NCBI GenBank assembly: GCA_022712895.1
Contig: JAFLJS010000037.1
Location: 62,001-126,000 of the forward strand
From: Desulfocapsa sp.
Lineage (GTDB): Bacteria > Desulfobacterota > Desulfobulbia > Desulfobulbales > Desulfocapsaceae
Length of the DNA stretch: 64,000 bases
Direction of reading: 5' to 3'
In this document: positions 16,875-26,583 of the stretch, one piece after another
Numbering within the stretch: the first letter of the stretch is position 1
Layout: the number at the start of each line of letters is the position of its first letter
Notes under the pieces: model-generated
Database searches by the model: none
Seen by the model: only the letters and a program-made list of their open reading frames with translations
What the model was told of the DNA's origin: nothing
Translations under genes and position numbers: made by a program

Positions 16875-18074
16875 ATGGATGTGAAAAAAATAGTTCTCGC
16901 TTATTCCGGCGGTCTTGATACCTCGGTAATATTGAAATGGCTTGCTGAAGAATATGAATGTCCGATTGTCGCTTACGCTGCCGATGTCGGTCAAACTGAA
17001 GACTGGGATGCCATCCGTGAAAAAGGAATGGCCACCGGTGCTGAAAAGGTGATTATTTCTGATCTGCGAGAAGAGTTTGTCAAAGATTATATCTTTCCTG
17101 CATTTCGTTGTAATGCGATTTATGAGGGGAAATATCTCCTGGGAACCTCTCTTGCCCGTCCGATTATCGGCAAGGAGCAGGTTCGTATAGCACACGAGGA
17201 AGGTGCCGATGCTGTAAGCCATGGTGCCACCGGGAAAGGAAACGATCAGGTACGTTTTGAGCTCTCTTATTTGGGGATTGACCCAAGTCTCAAAATTATT
17301 GCACCCTGGCGGATCTGGGATCTGAACTCGAGAACAAAGCTTGAAGAGTTTGCTAAGAAGCATAAAATTCCGGTACCAACCAGTAAGAAAAACCCATACA
17401 GTTCTGATGAAAATATTCTCCATATCAGTTTTGAAGGTGGATTGCTGGAAAACCCCTGGAATGAGCCGGATGAGGATATGTACAAGCTCTCTGTTTCCCC
17501 TGAAAATGCACCGGATAAACCTACCTATATCGAGATTGATTTTGAAAAAGGAGATCCCGTTGCTATAAATGGTGAACGCATGGCTCCTCTTCCTCTTTTG
17601 GAAGCTTTGAATAAAGTAGCAGGGAAAAATGGAATCGGGCGTTTAGATCTCCTTGAGAATCGTTTTGTGGGTATGAAGTCCCGCGGAGTGTATGAAACTC
17701 CAGGTGGCACGCTGCTTCGTGAAGCCCATATGGATCTTGAGACGCTTACCATGGATCGTGAGGTGATGAGGATTCGTGATTCTTTAATCCCTCAGTATGC
17801 ATTGATGGTTTATAACGGATTTTGGTTTTCGCCAGAGCGTGAATTGCTACAGGTAACCATGGATGAGAGCCAGAAAACAGTAAATGGTACTGTTCGAATG
17901 AAACTTTACAAGGGCAACTGCTTTGCCGTTGGAAAAAAATCTGACAACTCGCTTTACCAGGAAAGTTTTGCCACTTTTGAAGAAGATGACGTGTACAACC
18001 AGGCTGATGCCGGTGGTTTTATCCGTTTGAACGGATTACGTCTGCAAATTGCGGCCATGCAAAACAAAGGGTAA
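16875..18074 (+). CDS. argG: Argininosuccinate synthase
   Basis: A 399-residue synthase joining citrulline and aspartate with ATP. The PP-loop [11 protein letters not shown] is at the N terminus, [16 protein letters not shown] binds citrulline/aspartate, and the C-terminal [17 protein letters not shown] segment is typical. AGGA precedes the ATG. argH begins 9 nt downstream of its stop. Confidence 0.97.
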   Translation: MDVKKIVLAYSGGLDTSVILKWLAEEYECPIVAYAADVGQTEDWDAIREKGMATGAEKVIISDLREEFVKDYIFPAFRCNAIYEGKYLLGTSLARPIIGKEQVRIAHEEGADAVSHGATGKGNDQVRFELSYLGIDPSLKIIAPWRIWDLNSRTKLEEFAKKHKIPVPTSKKNPYSSDENILHISFEGGLLENPWNEPDEDMYKLSVSPENAPDKPTYIEIDFEKGDPVAINGERMAPLPLLEALNKVAGKNGIGRLDLLENRFVGMKSRGVYETPGGTLLREAHMDLETLTMDREVMRIRDSLIPQYALMVYNGFWFSPERELLQVTMDESQKTVNGTVRMKLYKGNCFAVGKKSDNSLYQESFATFEEDDVYNQADAGGFIRLNGLRLQIAAMQNKG

Positions 18075-18083
18075 AAGATACAA

Positions 18084-19478
18084 ATGGAATCAAATACTAA
18101 GAAACTCTGGGGTGGACGATTTTCCGGCAGCACTGCTGCTTCTGTTGAGGCTTTTACCGAGTCCATTAGCTACGACAGCCGGTTGTCTACGTATGATATT
18201 GCCGGTAGTAAGGCGCACGCCACGATGCTTGCGGCCAATGGATTGTTGTCAAAAGACGAACTGGTCAGCATCACCGAGGGGCTGACGGCCATTAAAACAA
18301 AAATTGATGAGGGGACTTTTCCTTTCAAGAGTGAGCTTGAAGATATTCATATGAATATTGAAAAGGCACTCATTGATGCCATTGGTCCAGCAGGTGCTAA
18401 ACTGCACAGTGCCCGGAGTCGTAACGATCAGATAGCTCTTGATTTTCGCATGTATCTGCGTGACCAGTGCGACATTTTTGTGGAACTGCTGGATGATCTT
18501 CGGCGTGCTTTTGCGCTTCTTGCAAAAGAGTACATGGGGAAAATGATGCCGGGTTATACGCATATGCAGCGAGCGCAGCCGGTGCTTGTTTCCCATCATA
18601 TGATGGCCTATTTTGAGATGTTTGGTCGGGATCGCGAGCGGATTATTGATTGCAGAAAGCGAATTAATATCTGTCCTCTTGGGGCTGCCGCCATGGCCGG
18701 AAGCGGCCTTCCCATCGATAGGGAAATGGTTGCAGAGATTCTTGGTTTTGATGGGGTGACAGCAAATTCTATGGATACCGCAGGAGATCGTGATTTTGCT
18801 TTGGAATTCACCTCCTGTTGCACCATGATTCAGCTCCACCTCTCTCGTCTTTCAGAGGAGTTGGTGCTCTGGTCCAGCCAGGAATTTTCTTTCGTGCAGA
18901 TTTCAGATAAATTCTGCACCGGTTCATCCATTATGCCGCAGAAGAAAAACCCAGATATTCCTGAGCTTATTCGTGGAAAGTCGGGGCGTGTGGTGGGTAG
19001 CTTGATGTCCCTGATCACTCTTATGAAGGGGTTGCCACTTACCTATAACCGGGATTTGCAGGAAGACAAAGAGCCTGTATTTGATGCGGTGGATACCGTA
19101 TCTGCCTCCATGGCTATTATGGCGGAGATGCTTGGTAATCTCACGTTCAATACCGAACGTATGGAAGATGCCACCAAAACAGGATTTATGACGGCCACAG
19201 ATCTTGCAGATTATCTCGTGTTGCACGATGTACCTTTTCGTGAAGCACACGGTATTGTAGGCAGGGCTGTTGCCACCTGCATAGAGAAAGGATGTGAGTT
19301 GACAGATCTTAGCCTTGCCGAGATGCGAGAGTTTTCCGATGTAATCGATAAGGATATATTTGAAGTCTTGAGTGTTGAGGGTTCTGTAAATTCCAGGATA
19401 TCCACTGGCGGAACAGCAATACAGCGTGTTGAAGAGGCAGTTGCAGCTGCCGGAAAACTGATGGGAATTGGAGAATAA
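18084..19478 (+). CDS. argH: Argininosuccinate lyase
   Basis: A 464-residue fumarase-superfamily lyase producing arginine and fumarate. Signature GSSIMPQKKNPD is intact, with the catalytic serine, and HSARSRNDQIALDFRMYL and GYTHMQRAQPVLVSHH are the other two conserved regions (catalytic His in YTHMQ). Short 9-nt spacing to argG and 2-nt spacing to the following lipoprotein gene indicate one transcript. Confidence 0.97.
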   Translation: MESNTKKLWGGRFSGSTAASVEAFTESISYDSRLSTYDIAGSKAHATMLAANGLLSKDELVSITEGLTAIKTKIDEGTFPFKSELEDIHMNIEKALIDAIGPAGAKLHSARSRNDQIALDFRMYLRDQCDIFVELLDDLRRAFALLAKEYMGKMMPGYTHMQRAQPVLVSHHMMAYFEMFGRDRERIIDCRKRINICPLGAAAMAGSGLPIDREMVAEILGFDGVTANSMDTAGDRDFALEFTSCCTMIQLHLSRLSEELVLWSSQEFSFVQISDKFCTGSSIMPQKKNPDIPELIRGKSGRVVGSLMSLITLMKGLPLTYNRDLQEDKEPVFDAVDTVSASMAIMAEMLGNLTFNTERMEDATKTGFMTATDLADYLVLHDVPFREAHGIVGRAVATCIEKGCELTDLSLAEMREFSDVIDKDIFEVLSVEGSVNSRISTGGTAIQRVEEAVAAAGKLMGIGE

Positions 19479-19480
19479 CA

Positions 19481-20533
19481 ATGTTGAAAAAAACGCAGTT
19501 GGCAGGAGCCTTACTTCTCACAGGAACTTTGTTTCTGGTGGGCGGATGTGGATATAAAACCGATCCGGTTCCACCGGATAGTATTGTCCCCAAGGCCATT
19601 AATGATCTGCGTTATTCTGCCAGTGAAAAAGGTGTTATCCTGAACTGGACATTCCCCAAAGAGACTATCAGAGGGTCTGATCTCACGGATATCAGCACCT
19701 TCGATGTGTACCGGGCTGTGGTTCCTCTTAATGATTATTGCCCCACTTGTCCCATCCCCTTTAATGAACCCATTCAGGTTGCCGGTGGTCTCGTTGATCC
19801 GGAAAGCAATCGCCAGGGAACATACGAAACATCCTTACTTCGTTCGGGACATAAATATTTCTTTAAAGTACATGCCAGGACCAGTTGGTGGGCGGCCAGT
19901 GCGGATTCAAATATTGTTTCATTTATCTGGCATACTCCAGCAAAAGGACCTGAAGGTGTGAGTGTTAAAGCTGCTGATAACAGTGCTACCATAAGCTGGC
20001 AGCCTGTCGTCACTCTGATGGATGGTCAGCAAACGGATTACCCACTTTCCTATCAGGTGTTACGCAGTAAGGATAATAAGGATTTTGCAGCGATTGGAAA
20101 TAGTACCAGTAAGACACAGTATGTTGATACCAGTCTTCTAAATGGTGAGACCTACTATTTTAAAGTGCAATCCATCCTCAATGTGGATAAAAATGATATA
20201 AGTGGTGGAATTTCTAGAAGTGTTAGTGCAGTTCCAATTGATCTGACACCACCTTCTGCGCCTGCTGGAGTCACCGCTGTACAGACAGGTGCTGGTATAA
20301 AGATTTTCTGGGATAAATCCCGGGATGCAGATGTGCAGGGGTACCGTATTTACAGACGTGGTGGTAAAGATGGTGTTGCTGAAAAAATTGGTGAAGTACC
20401 GGCAGTATACGCCATTTTTGAAGACACAGCTGTCGATGCAAACACAAGCTACTACTACACTGTTACCGCCTATGATAAGGCAGATAAGCCAAATGAAAGT
20501 GTGAAATCCCGTGAGGCTTCAATAAGACATTAA
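19481..20533 (+). CDS. Fibronectin-type-III lipoprotein next to lysA
   Basis: A 350-residue lipoprotein. The signal ends in LVGGC with the lipidated Cys at about residue 23, followed by GYKTDPVPPDS. Two to three FN3-like beta domains follow, seen in NLRY/ILNWTFP near the start, the ATISWQPV strand, and IKIFWDKSRDADVQGYRIYR near the end. The short Cys-Gly-x-Lys start resembles LptM/YifL lipoproteins, which lie beside lysA/dapF in many Gram-negatives, but this protein is far longer. The role is unknown; a surface or periplasmic scaffolding function is a guess. Confidence 0.8.
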   Translation: MLKKTQLAGALLLTGTLFLVGGCGYKTDPVPPDSIVPKAINDLRYSASEKGVILNWTFPKETIRGSDLTDISTFDVYRAVVPLNDYCPTCPIPFNEPIQVAGGLVDPESNRQGTYETSLLRSGHKYFFKVHARTSWWAASADSNIVSFIWHTPAKGPEGVSVKAADNSATISWQPVVTLMDGQQTDYPLSYQVLRSKDNKDFAAIGNSTSKTQYVDTSLLNGETYYFKVQSILNVDKNDISGGISRSVSAVPIDLTPPSAPAGVTAVQTGAGIKIFWDKSRDADVQGYRIYRRGGKDGVAEKIGEVPAVYAIFEDTAVDANTSYYYTVTAYDKADKPNESVKSREASIRH

Positions 20534-20537
20534 ACAA

Positions 20538-21806
20538 ATGAATCATTTTGACTATAAAAACGGAGAACTCTTTTGTGAAGACGTTGCAGTTGCTGATATA
20601 GCAAAAGTGGTGGGAACCCCCTTTTATCTCTACTCAAAAGCGACGCTGACCCGACATTTTCAGGCCTTTGACTCCGGCTTTAGTATGATAGACCACATTA
20701 CCTGTTTTGCCGTGAAGAGTTGTTCAAATATCGGTATCCTTTCACTCTTTTCAGGCCTTGGTGGTGGCGCTGATATAGTTTCCGGCGGCGAGTTGTACCG
20801 TGCTTTGACTGCTGGCATTGATCCGAAAAAAATAATCTATTCAGGAGTCGGCAAGACAGAAGAAGAGCTGCGTTATGGGCTTGAGTCAGGAATTCTGCTC
20901 TTTAATGTGGAATCTGAACAGGAGTTGCAACGTTTAGATGCTGTGGCTGCTGAAATGAAAATGAAAGCACCCATAGCTTTTCGGGTGAATCCTGATGTCG
21001 ATCCAAAAACCCACGCCTACATTTCAACGGGGCTAGCCAAAAACAAGTTCGGTATCCCCATTCAGGATGCGTTGGATTTATATATTCAGGCTAATGAAAT
21101 GGAGAATATTGATGTGCAGGGAATCAGTTGCCATATTGGCTCGCAGCTCACCCTTATCTCTCCTTTTGTGGAGACTTTGCGCAAGTTAAAAGTGTTCACA
21201 GAACTTCTTGTTGAGAAAGGGATAGCCATCAAATATCTTGACCTTGGTGGTGGTGTGGGCATAACCTATGATGATGAGGAACCTCCCCATCCGCAAGAGT
21301 ATGCCAAGGCTATTCAGGAAGAATTGGAAGGGCTGCAGGTTACACTGATTCTTGAACCGGGCCGGGTAATTGTGGGAAATGCCGGAATCATGGTTACGAA
21401 GGTGCAGTATACCAAAACCAACCATGGCGGGGAAAAGCCAAAACATTTTGTGGTAGTGGATGCGGGCATGAATGATCTTACCCGGCCAAGCCTCTACGGA
21501 GCGTTTCATTCGATTGCTGTGGTACGGCAAAAAGACACTCCTTTGCAAACCGTTGATATCGTAGGCCCCATATGCGAGACCGGTGATTTCTTGGGAAAAG
21601 ACAGAGACTTCCCACTGGTTGAGCAAGGAGATTTGCTGGCTGTGGAAAGTGCTGGTGCGTATGGATTTACCATGGCCTCAAATTACAATTCGAGACCACG
21701 GGTAGCTGAAGTAATGGTTTCAGGAAGTCAGTTTCAGGTGATACGTGCGCGTGAGACACGAGAAAGCCTGATTCAGGGTGAAATAATCCCTCAATTTGAT
21801 GAGTAA
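20538..21806 (+). CDS. lysA: Diaminopimelate decarboxylase
   Basis: A 422-residue fold-III PLP decarboxylase that makes lysine from meso-diaminopimelate. The PLP lysine lies in CFAVKSCSNIGIL, with HIGSQLT, the glycine loop LDLGGGVGITY, EPGRVIVGNAG for phosphate binding and the active-site GPICETGDF cysteine. Length is normal. It overlaps or abuts dapF at its stop. Confidence 0.96.
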   Translation: MNHFDYKNGELFCEDVAVADIAKVVGTPFYLYSKATLTRHFQAFDSGFSMIDHITCFAVKSCSNIGILSLFSGLGGGADIVSGGELYRALTAGIDPKKIIYSGVGKTEEELRYGLESGILLFNVESEQELQRLDAVAAEMKMKAPIAFRVNPDVDPKTHAYISTGLAKNKFGIPIQDALDLYIQANEMENIDVQGISCHIGSQLTLISPFVETLRKLKVFTELLVEKGIAIKYLDLGGGVGITYDDEEPPHPQEYAKAIQEELEGLQVTLILEPGRVIVGNAGIMVTKVQYTKTNHGGEKPKHFVVVDAGMNDLTRPSLYGAFHSIAVVRQKDTPLQTVDIVGPICETGDFLGKDRDFPLVEQGDLLAVESAGAYGFTMASNYNSRPRVAEVMVSGSQFQVIRARETRESLIQGEIIPQFDE

Positions 21807-21810
21807 TGAG

Positions 21811-22650
21811 ATGAATATAGAATTTCCGGTTTCATTTGCCAAGATGAGTGGTTCCGGTAACGATTTTATCGTGATTGACCATCGTCGTACACTGGTTCCA
21901 GAAACAGATCAGGCAGAATTTGTACGCAAGGTCTGTCGACGCATGTTTTCCATTGGGGCTGATGGGGTGATCCTCATAGAAAACTCCGAAACGGCTGATT
22001 TCTCCTGGCAGTTTTATAACGGAGACGGTTCAGTTGCTGAAATGTGTGGTAATGGTGCCCGTTGTGCTGCTCGTTTTGCTTATGCACGGGGTATTGCCGG
22101 TAAAACGATGAAGTTTGAAACGCTGGCTGGCATTATAGAAGCAGAGATCCTTGAAGATGATGACGTAAGTCTCCTGATGACAACACCAGTCGAGTATAAA
22201 AAAGGTCTGTCGGTAGAGCTTTCAGGGATTGAAATAGAAATATCTTTTATGAATTCAGGTGTTCCCCATGCCGTCCTCTTCATGGAAAATGATATGGATA
22301 TTCCAGTGAAAGAGTGGGGCAATAGCATCCGCTTTCATGAGATGTTTGAGCCAGCTGGCACCAACGTGAATTTTGTGCAAACGCTTGAAAATGATGGAAT
22401 ACGTGTCCGCACCTACGAACGTGGTGTAGAGGATGAAACCATGGCTTGTGGTACCGGAGCAGTTGCTGCGGCCATTTTTGCTGCAGAAAAAGGAGTATGC
22501 TCTTCGCCGGTATGTGTCACCACTTCCGGTGGGGAGCGCTTAAAAATTGTGTTTGATATGCAGAGTGATGGGCGTGCAGAAAACGTATATCTGCAAGGGC
22601 CAGCAAGAATAATATATATCGGTCAATTAACGGCTGAAGCATTACTATAA
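21811..22650 (+). CDS. dapF: Diaminopimelate epimerase
   Basis: A 279-residue cofactor-independent epimerase converting LL- to meso-diaminopimelate. Both catalytic cysteines are present: AEMCGNGARC and ETMACGTGAVA. The N-terminal motif is FAKMSGSGNDFIVID. The ATG at 21811 is preferred, with GATGAG 7 nt ahead; ATG 21799 and TTG 21796 are in-frame alternatives overlapping lysA. It belongs to the lysine/peptidoglycan precursor block. Confidence 0.93.
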   Translation: MNIEFPVSFAKMSGSGNDFIVIDHRRTLVPETDQAEFVRKVCRRMFSIGADGVILIENSETADFSWQFYNGDGSVAEMCGNGARCAARFAYARGIAGKTMKFETLAGIIEAEILEDDDVSLLMTTPVEYKKGLSVELSGIEIEISFMNSGVPHAVLFMENDMDIPVKEWGNSIRFHEMFEPAGTNVNFVQTLENDGIRVRTYERGVEDETMACGTGAVAAAIFAAEKGVCSSPVCVTTSGGERLKIVFDMQSDGRAENVYLQGPARIIYIGQLTAEALL

Positions 22651-22667
22651 ATGAGTTTGGAGACATC

Positions 22668-23549
22668 ATGGAAAAGTATCATGGCGCAATAGTAGCAATC
22701 GTTACCCCTTTTATCAATAACGAAATTGATGAGCAGGGGCTGGTAGATCTCATCAATTTTCAGATCGAAAATGGAACCCATGGAATTGTCCCATGTGGTA
22801 CAACAGGTGAATCTGCAACCGTCAGTTTTGACGAGCATAAACGGATCATTGAGCTTACCGTGAAGACCGTTGCCGGCCGTGTTCCTGTAATTGCGGGAAC
22901 TGGTGCCAATTCCACAGCAGAATCCATTGATCTTGCCAGAAGTGCAAAGGCAAGTGGAGTAGATGCCACCCTGTCTGTAGTCCCTTACTACAATAAGCCC
23001 AATCAAGAAGGCTTGTATCAGCATTTCAAGGCAATTACCGAGGCTGTTGATATTCCGATAATTCTTTATAATGTTCCCAGCAGAACTGTTACCAATATGC
23101 TGCCGGAGACTGTTGCTCGTTTGGCAAAATTTGATAATATTATCGGTATTAAGGAGGCCACCGCCTCCCTGCAGCAGATCACAGAAGTGATTCGTCAATG
23201 TCCTGATGATTTTATCGTACTTTCGGGAGATGATTTTACCTGTATGCCAACAGTTTTTATCGGTGGCAAAGGTGTTATTTCAGTAACATCCAATGTGCAC
23301 CCCCGGGGAATGGCAGATCTTATGGAAGCCGCCCTTGCAGGTGATCTCAAAAAGGCCAATGAAATCCATTACAGCCTTTATCCATTGATGACCTCCATGT
23401 TTTCAGCTCCCAATCCAGTACCTGCCAAAAAAGGTGCGGAACTGCTTGGTAAAATAAAGGATGGTGCACCACGTCTGCCATTGAGCGAAATTGATGATAA
23501 ATCTCTTGAAACTGTTACTGCCGCCATGAAAGGCTTAGGAATATTATAG
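22668..23549 (+). CDS. dapA: 4-hydroxy-tetrahydrodipicolinate synthase
   Basis: A 293-residue class I aldolase condensing pyruvate with aspartate semialdehyde. The Schiff-base lysine is in NIIGIKEATA, the substrate motif is CGTTGESATVSFDEH, and YNVPSRTVTNM carries the catalytic tyrosine. ATG follows GGAGACATC. The downstream spacer to dapB contains a short ACTGAAA repeat. Confidence 0.96.
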   Translation: MEKYHGAIVAIVTPFINNEIDEQGLVDLINFQIENGTHGIVPCGTTGESATVSFDEHKRIIELTVKTVAGRVPVIAGTGANSTAESIDLARSAKASGVDATLSVVPYYNKPNQEGLYQHFKAITEAVDIPIILYNVPSRTVTNMLPETVARLAKFDNIIGIKEATASLQQITEVIRQCPDDFIVLSGDDFTCMPTVFIGGKGVISVTSNVHPRGMADLMEAALAGDLKKANEIHYSLYPLMTSMFSAPNPVPAKKGAELLGKIKDGAPRLPLSEIDDKSLETVTAAMKGLGIL

Positions 23550-23557
23550 CGGTAGAT

Positions 23558-23578
23558 ACTGAAAACTGAAAACTGAAA
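23558..23578 (+). repeat. Three tandem ACTGAAA units before dapB
   Basis: ACTGAAA is repeated three times immediately before dapB, and no Shine-Dalgarno sequence is visible in the ten bases ahead of its ATG. Slippage here would change the dapA-dapB spacing. Confidence 0.7.
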
Positions 23579-23587
23579 ATTAAGAAA

Positions 23588-24397
23588 ATGATAAACGTAA
23601 TAGTAGCAGGCGCTGCTGGAAGAATGGGGCAGCGCATCGGATATATGGTCAGTCAGCATCCAGAGCTTAATTATGCTGCCGCATTTGAAGCACCCGGTAG
23701 TCCCGCAATCGGAAATGACCCTGGTGTAATGGGTGGTTGGGGTGAGGCTGGAATTACAATAGAAGAGGGCCTTGAAGCCGTTGTTGATAAGGGGGATGTC
23801 ATTATTGATTTCACCTTTCATAAGGCCACCATGGAATTTGCCAAAATTGCATCGGTCCACAAGCGAGCCATGGTTATTGGTACCACCGGACTCAGTGTTG
23901 AAGAGCTTGCAGAACTGAAAACTTTAGCTGCCAATTTCCCCTGTGTCCAGGCTCCTAATATGGCGGTTGGTGTCAATGTGCTGTTCAAACTGGCCGAAAA
24001 GACCGCTTCAATTTTAGGCGATGACTATAATATTGAGATTGTTGAGTTGCATCATAATAAGAAAAAAGATGCACCTTCCGGGACCGCGCTGAAACTTGCT
24101 GAAATGGCAGCGTCAGGCGTAAATCGTGATCTTGAAAAAGTTGGAGTTTACGAGCGAAATGGAATAATCGGCGAACGCACAGTGGAAGAAATCGGTGTGC
24201 AGACGGTTCGTGGTGGCGATATTATTGGTGAACATACCATTTATTTCGCAGGCCCTGGCGAACGTATCGAAATAACACACCGCGCCCATAGTCGTGATAA
24301 CTTTGCTCAGGGTGCAGCAAAGGCGGCTGCTTGGGTGGCAGATAAAGAACCCGGCATGTATAGCATGTTTGACGTTCTTGACCTTCAGGATCTGTAA
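23588..24397 (+). CDS. dapB: 4-hydroxy-tetrahydrodipicolinate reductase
   Basis: A 269-residue NAD(P)H-dependent reductase. The Rossmann start is VIVAGAAGRMGQRIG, and the diagnostic ELHHNKKKDAPSGTALKLAE contains the catalytic His and Lys. The C-terminal RAHSRDNFAQGA is typical. It follows dapA after 38 nt; the ATG lacks a clear ribosome-binding site. Confidence 0.96.
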   Translation: MINVIVAGAAGRMGQRIGYMVSQHPELNYAAAFEAPGSPAIGNDPGVMGGWGEAGITIEEGLEAVVDKGDVIIDFTFHKATMEFAKIASVHKRAMVIGTTGLSVEELAELKTLAANFPCVQAPNMAVGVNVLFKLAEKTASILGDDYNIEIVELHHNKKKDAPSGTALKLAEMAASGVNRDLEKVGVYERNGIIGERTVEEIGVQTVRGGDIIGEHTIYFAGPGERIEITHRAHSRDNFAQGAAKAAAWVADKEPGMYSMFDVLDLQDL

Positions 24398-24405
24398 ATA
24401 AAGCA

Positions 24406-24939
24406 ATGGAAAAAGTATGGCTGGGGTTAGGGTCAAATCTTGGTGACAGCCGACAGATTCTGCAAAGGGCCTGGAAAACACTTGGCAACGATCAAGACGT
24501 TACCCTGGTCGTGCTCTCATCCCCATACACTTCATCCCCTGTGGGAATGACGAGTGATAATTGTTTTGTGAATGCCGTGGGCATTATCGAGACAAGGCGT
24601 GATCCTTTGTCTCTGTTACGTCTGTTGCAGCAGGTAGAAAAAGGTTTTGGTCGCGATAAGAAAACAGGAAGTGCAGGGTATCAGGACAGGCTGCTGGATC
24701 TGGATATACTCTATTTCGGTAATACTCAGAACAGTACTAGGGAACTGCGACTCCCCCATCCGCAGATTGCTAATCGCCTCTTTGTCCTGGCCCCTCTTAT
24801 GGAGTTAGACCCGCTGCACAGAAATCCTTCTACCCGAAAAACAGTTGCACAAATGCACAGTGAGTTGTTGTTGCAAATTGAAAACGATGAAACGATTTTT
24901 CAGGAAATTAAACGTAGTTCATGGAACGTAAAAGAGTGA
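24406..24939 (+). CDS. folK: 2-amino-4-hydroxy-6-hydroxymethyldihydropteridine pyrophosphokinase
   Basis: A 177-residue HPPK of the folate pathway. Landmarks: WLGLGSNLGDSRQIL, the PVGMTSDNCFVNAV segment, and RLLDLDILYFG with the two metal-binding aspartates, then LPHPQIANRLFVLAPL. The C terminus (last 20 residues) extends a little beyond the minimal fold. It is 8 nt after dapB, and the next gene starts 4 nt after its stop. Confidence 0.93.
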   Translation: MEKVWLGLGSNLGDSRQILQRAWKTLGNDQDVTLVVLSSPYTSSPVGMTSDNCFVNAVGIIETRRDPLSLLRLLQQVEKGFGRDKKTGSAGYQDRLLDLDILYFGNTQNSTRELRLPHPQIANRLFVLAPLMELDPLHRNPSTRKTVAQMHSELLLQIENDETIFQEIKRSSWNVKE

Positions 24940-24943
24940 CAAC

Positions 24944-25231
24944 GTGAGCCCAATAAAGATAGTAATCATAGCTGGCCTTCTCTATTTCGGTTATCGCCTG
25001 TTAATCAGTGACTGGAAAAAAAAACGGGGGAAAGGTGAGGAAAACCCCAGCAAAGAAATGCCGCAGGATGGTCAGGTTGAAGATGTGCTCGTTGAAGATC
25101 CCATCTGTCATAAACTTGTTCCCAAACAACAGGCTATTCGTCTGAAACAAAGGGGAGCAGAAGGATATAATTATTTTTGCAGCGAAGAGTGCTGCAACCT
25201 ATTCGTTAGTCAAACAGGAGAAAAGGAATGA
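24944..25231 (+). CDS. Small membrane-anchored YHS/TRASH-like protein
   Basis: A 95-residue protein starting at GTG 24944. One N-terminal hydrophobic helix (residues 5-20) is followed by a charged linker and a C-terminal cysteine motif, [14 protein letters not shown] and then [11 protein letters not shown]. DPxCxxxV with FCSxxC is the YHS/TRASH pattern, which probably binds a metal. The stop overlaps the next start (ATGA). The metal and the partner are unknown. Confidence 0.75.
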   Translation: MSPIKIVIIAGLLYFGYRLLISDWKKKRGKGEENPSKEMPQDGQVEDVLVEDPICHKLVPKQQAIRLKQRGAEGYNYFCSEECCNLFVSQTGEKE

Positions 25232-25872
25232 AATTTTTTATAGATACCGCCAACCTTGAGCAGATTAAAAAAGGTGTGGAGATGGGAATGGTTGATGGTG
25301 TGACCACGAACCCTTCGCTCATTGCTAAAGAGGATAAACCTTTTGAAGAGATCTTAAAAGATATCCTTGCTGTGGTAGATGGCCCTGTGAGTGCTGAAGT
25401 CGTTAGCCTGGAAGCGGATGGAATGGTGAAAGAGGCAAAGGTGCTGGCTGCCATGTCTGATAATATCGTCATTAAAATCCCCATGATCATTGAAGGGATC
25501 AAGGCTGTAAAACAACTCACAGCTCTTGGTATTAATACAAATGTGACCCTTGTTTTTTCTGCTGCCCAGGCCTTGCTTGCTGCCAAAGCAGGAGCTACTT
25601 ATGTAAGTCCTTTTGTCGGACGCCTTGACGATATCGGAACACCTGGAATGGATGTGGTAGCCGAGATTATGTCTATTTTCAGGAACTACGGTATAACCAC
25701 AGAAGTGATTGTAGCAAGTGTGAGAAGTCCGCAGCATGTGATGGAGTCTGCAGCCATTGGTGCAGATATTGCCACCATTCCTTTGAAAGTAATTGAACAG
25801 CTGGCTAAACATCCCCTCACTGATATTGGTGTAGAGCAGTTTCTGGCTGATTGGGAAAATAGAAAACAGTAA
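25228..25872 (+). CDS. Fructose-6-phosphate aldolase/transaldolase, small TalC type
   Basis: A 214-residue TalC-type aldolase. [16 protein letters not shown] and [13 protein letters not shown] are the N-terminal motifs, the Schiff-base lysine is in NIVIKIPM, and [18 protein letters not shown] with [11 protein letters not shown] is the phosphate-side signature. Family members either transfer dihydroxyacetone in the non-oxidative pentose pathway or cleave fructose 6-phosphate; sequence alone does not settle which, so no symbol is given. Confidence 0.92.
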   Translation: MKFFIDTANLEQIKKGVEMGMVDGVTTNPSLIAKEDKPFEEILKDILAVVDGPVSAEVVSLEADGMVKEAKVLAAMSDNIVIKIPMIIEGIKAVKQLTALGINTNVTLVFSAAQALLAAKAGATYVSPFVGRLDDIGTPGMDVVAEIMSIFRNYGITTEVIVASVRSPQHVMESAAIGADIATIPLKVIEQLAKHPLTDIGVEQFLADWENRKQ

Positions 25873-25890
25873 TTGCGTATGGGGTGAGCC

Positions 25891-26535
25891 ATGAGAAGAA
25901 CATGTTGGTGTCTGTTTACTCTTTTAACCGCTTTGTTGGTGCAAGTTCCTCAGCAAGCCGGTGCGCAGATGTATGTTTGTGTGGACAGCAGTGGGAAAGA
26001 GCAATACACCAACATGAATTCTTCAGGTAGTTGCCGCCCGTTACAAAACAGGATCAGTATCACAAGACCTCCTGGAACTGGTGGCAGTTATTTTCGGAGA
26101 GTATCCACTTACCAACCGCCCTCCCGTACTGATGCATCCAGTTATGATCATCATATAAGGAAGAGCAGCCGTCGATACAATGTAGATCCCTTTTTAATTA
26201 AGGCCGTGATCAAAACCGAATCGGATTTTGATCGATATGCCTTGTCAAAAAAAGGGGCACAGGGATTGATGCAGCTCATGCCTGGGACTGCGAGGGAACT
26301 GAATGTTCGTAACCCTTTCAATCCTTACGAGAACATTGATGGTGGAACCAGATATTTAAAGAGTATGTTGCAGCTCTTTGATGGTGATGTCGTCTTAAGT
26401 TTAGCGGCATATAATGCGGGGCCCACGCTGGTGAAACGTTTGCAAAAAGTTCCGAAAAATACTGAAACCCGAAGATATATAAAGAAGGTACTGGCTTACT
26501 ACAAGGACTATCGCGGCCACCTGCCAAAGGATTGA
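25891..26535 (+). CDS. Periplasmic lytic transglycosylase (DUF4124 + SLT)
   Basis: A 214-residue exported enzyme. A signal peptide (cleavage near QAGAQ-MYVC) precedes a short DUF4124-like segment (MYVCVDSSGKEQYTN). The SLT domain spans about 85-205 with catalytic Glu in VIKTESDFDRYA, followed by GAQGLMQLMPGTA and LAAYNAGPTLV. It cleaves the glycan strands of peptidoglycan. GGGGTGAG precedes the ATG. Confidence 0.9.
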   Translation: MRRTCWCLFTLLTALLVQVPQQAGAQMYVCVDSSGKEQYTNMNSSGSCRPLQNRISITRPPGTGGSYFRRVSTYQPPSRTDASSYDHHIRKSSRRYNVDPFLIKAVIKTESDFDRYALSKKGAQGLMQLMPGTARELNVRNPFNPYENIDGGTRYLKSMLQLFDGDVVLSLAAYNAGPTLVKRLQKVPKNTETRRYIKKVLAYYKDYRGHLPKD

Positions 26536-26583
26536 TTAGATGATTGTCAGTAATAAAAGAATTGCACAAGGCAGAAATATACA

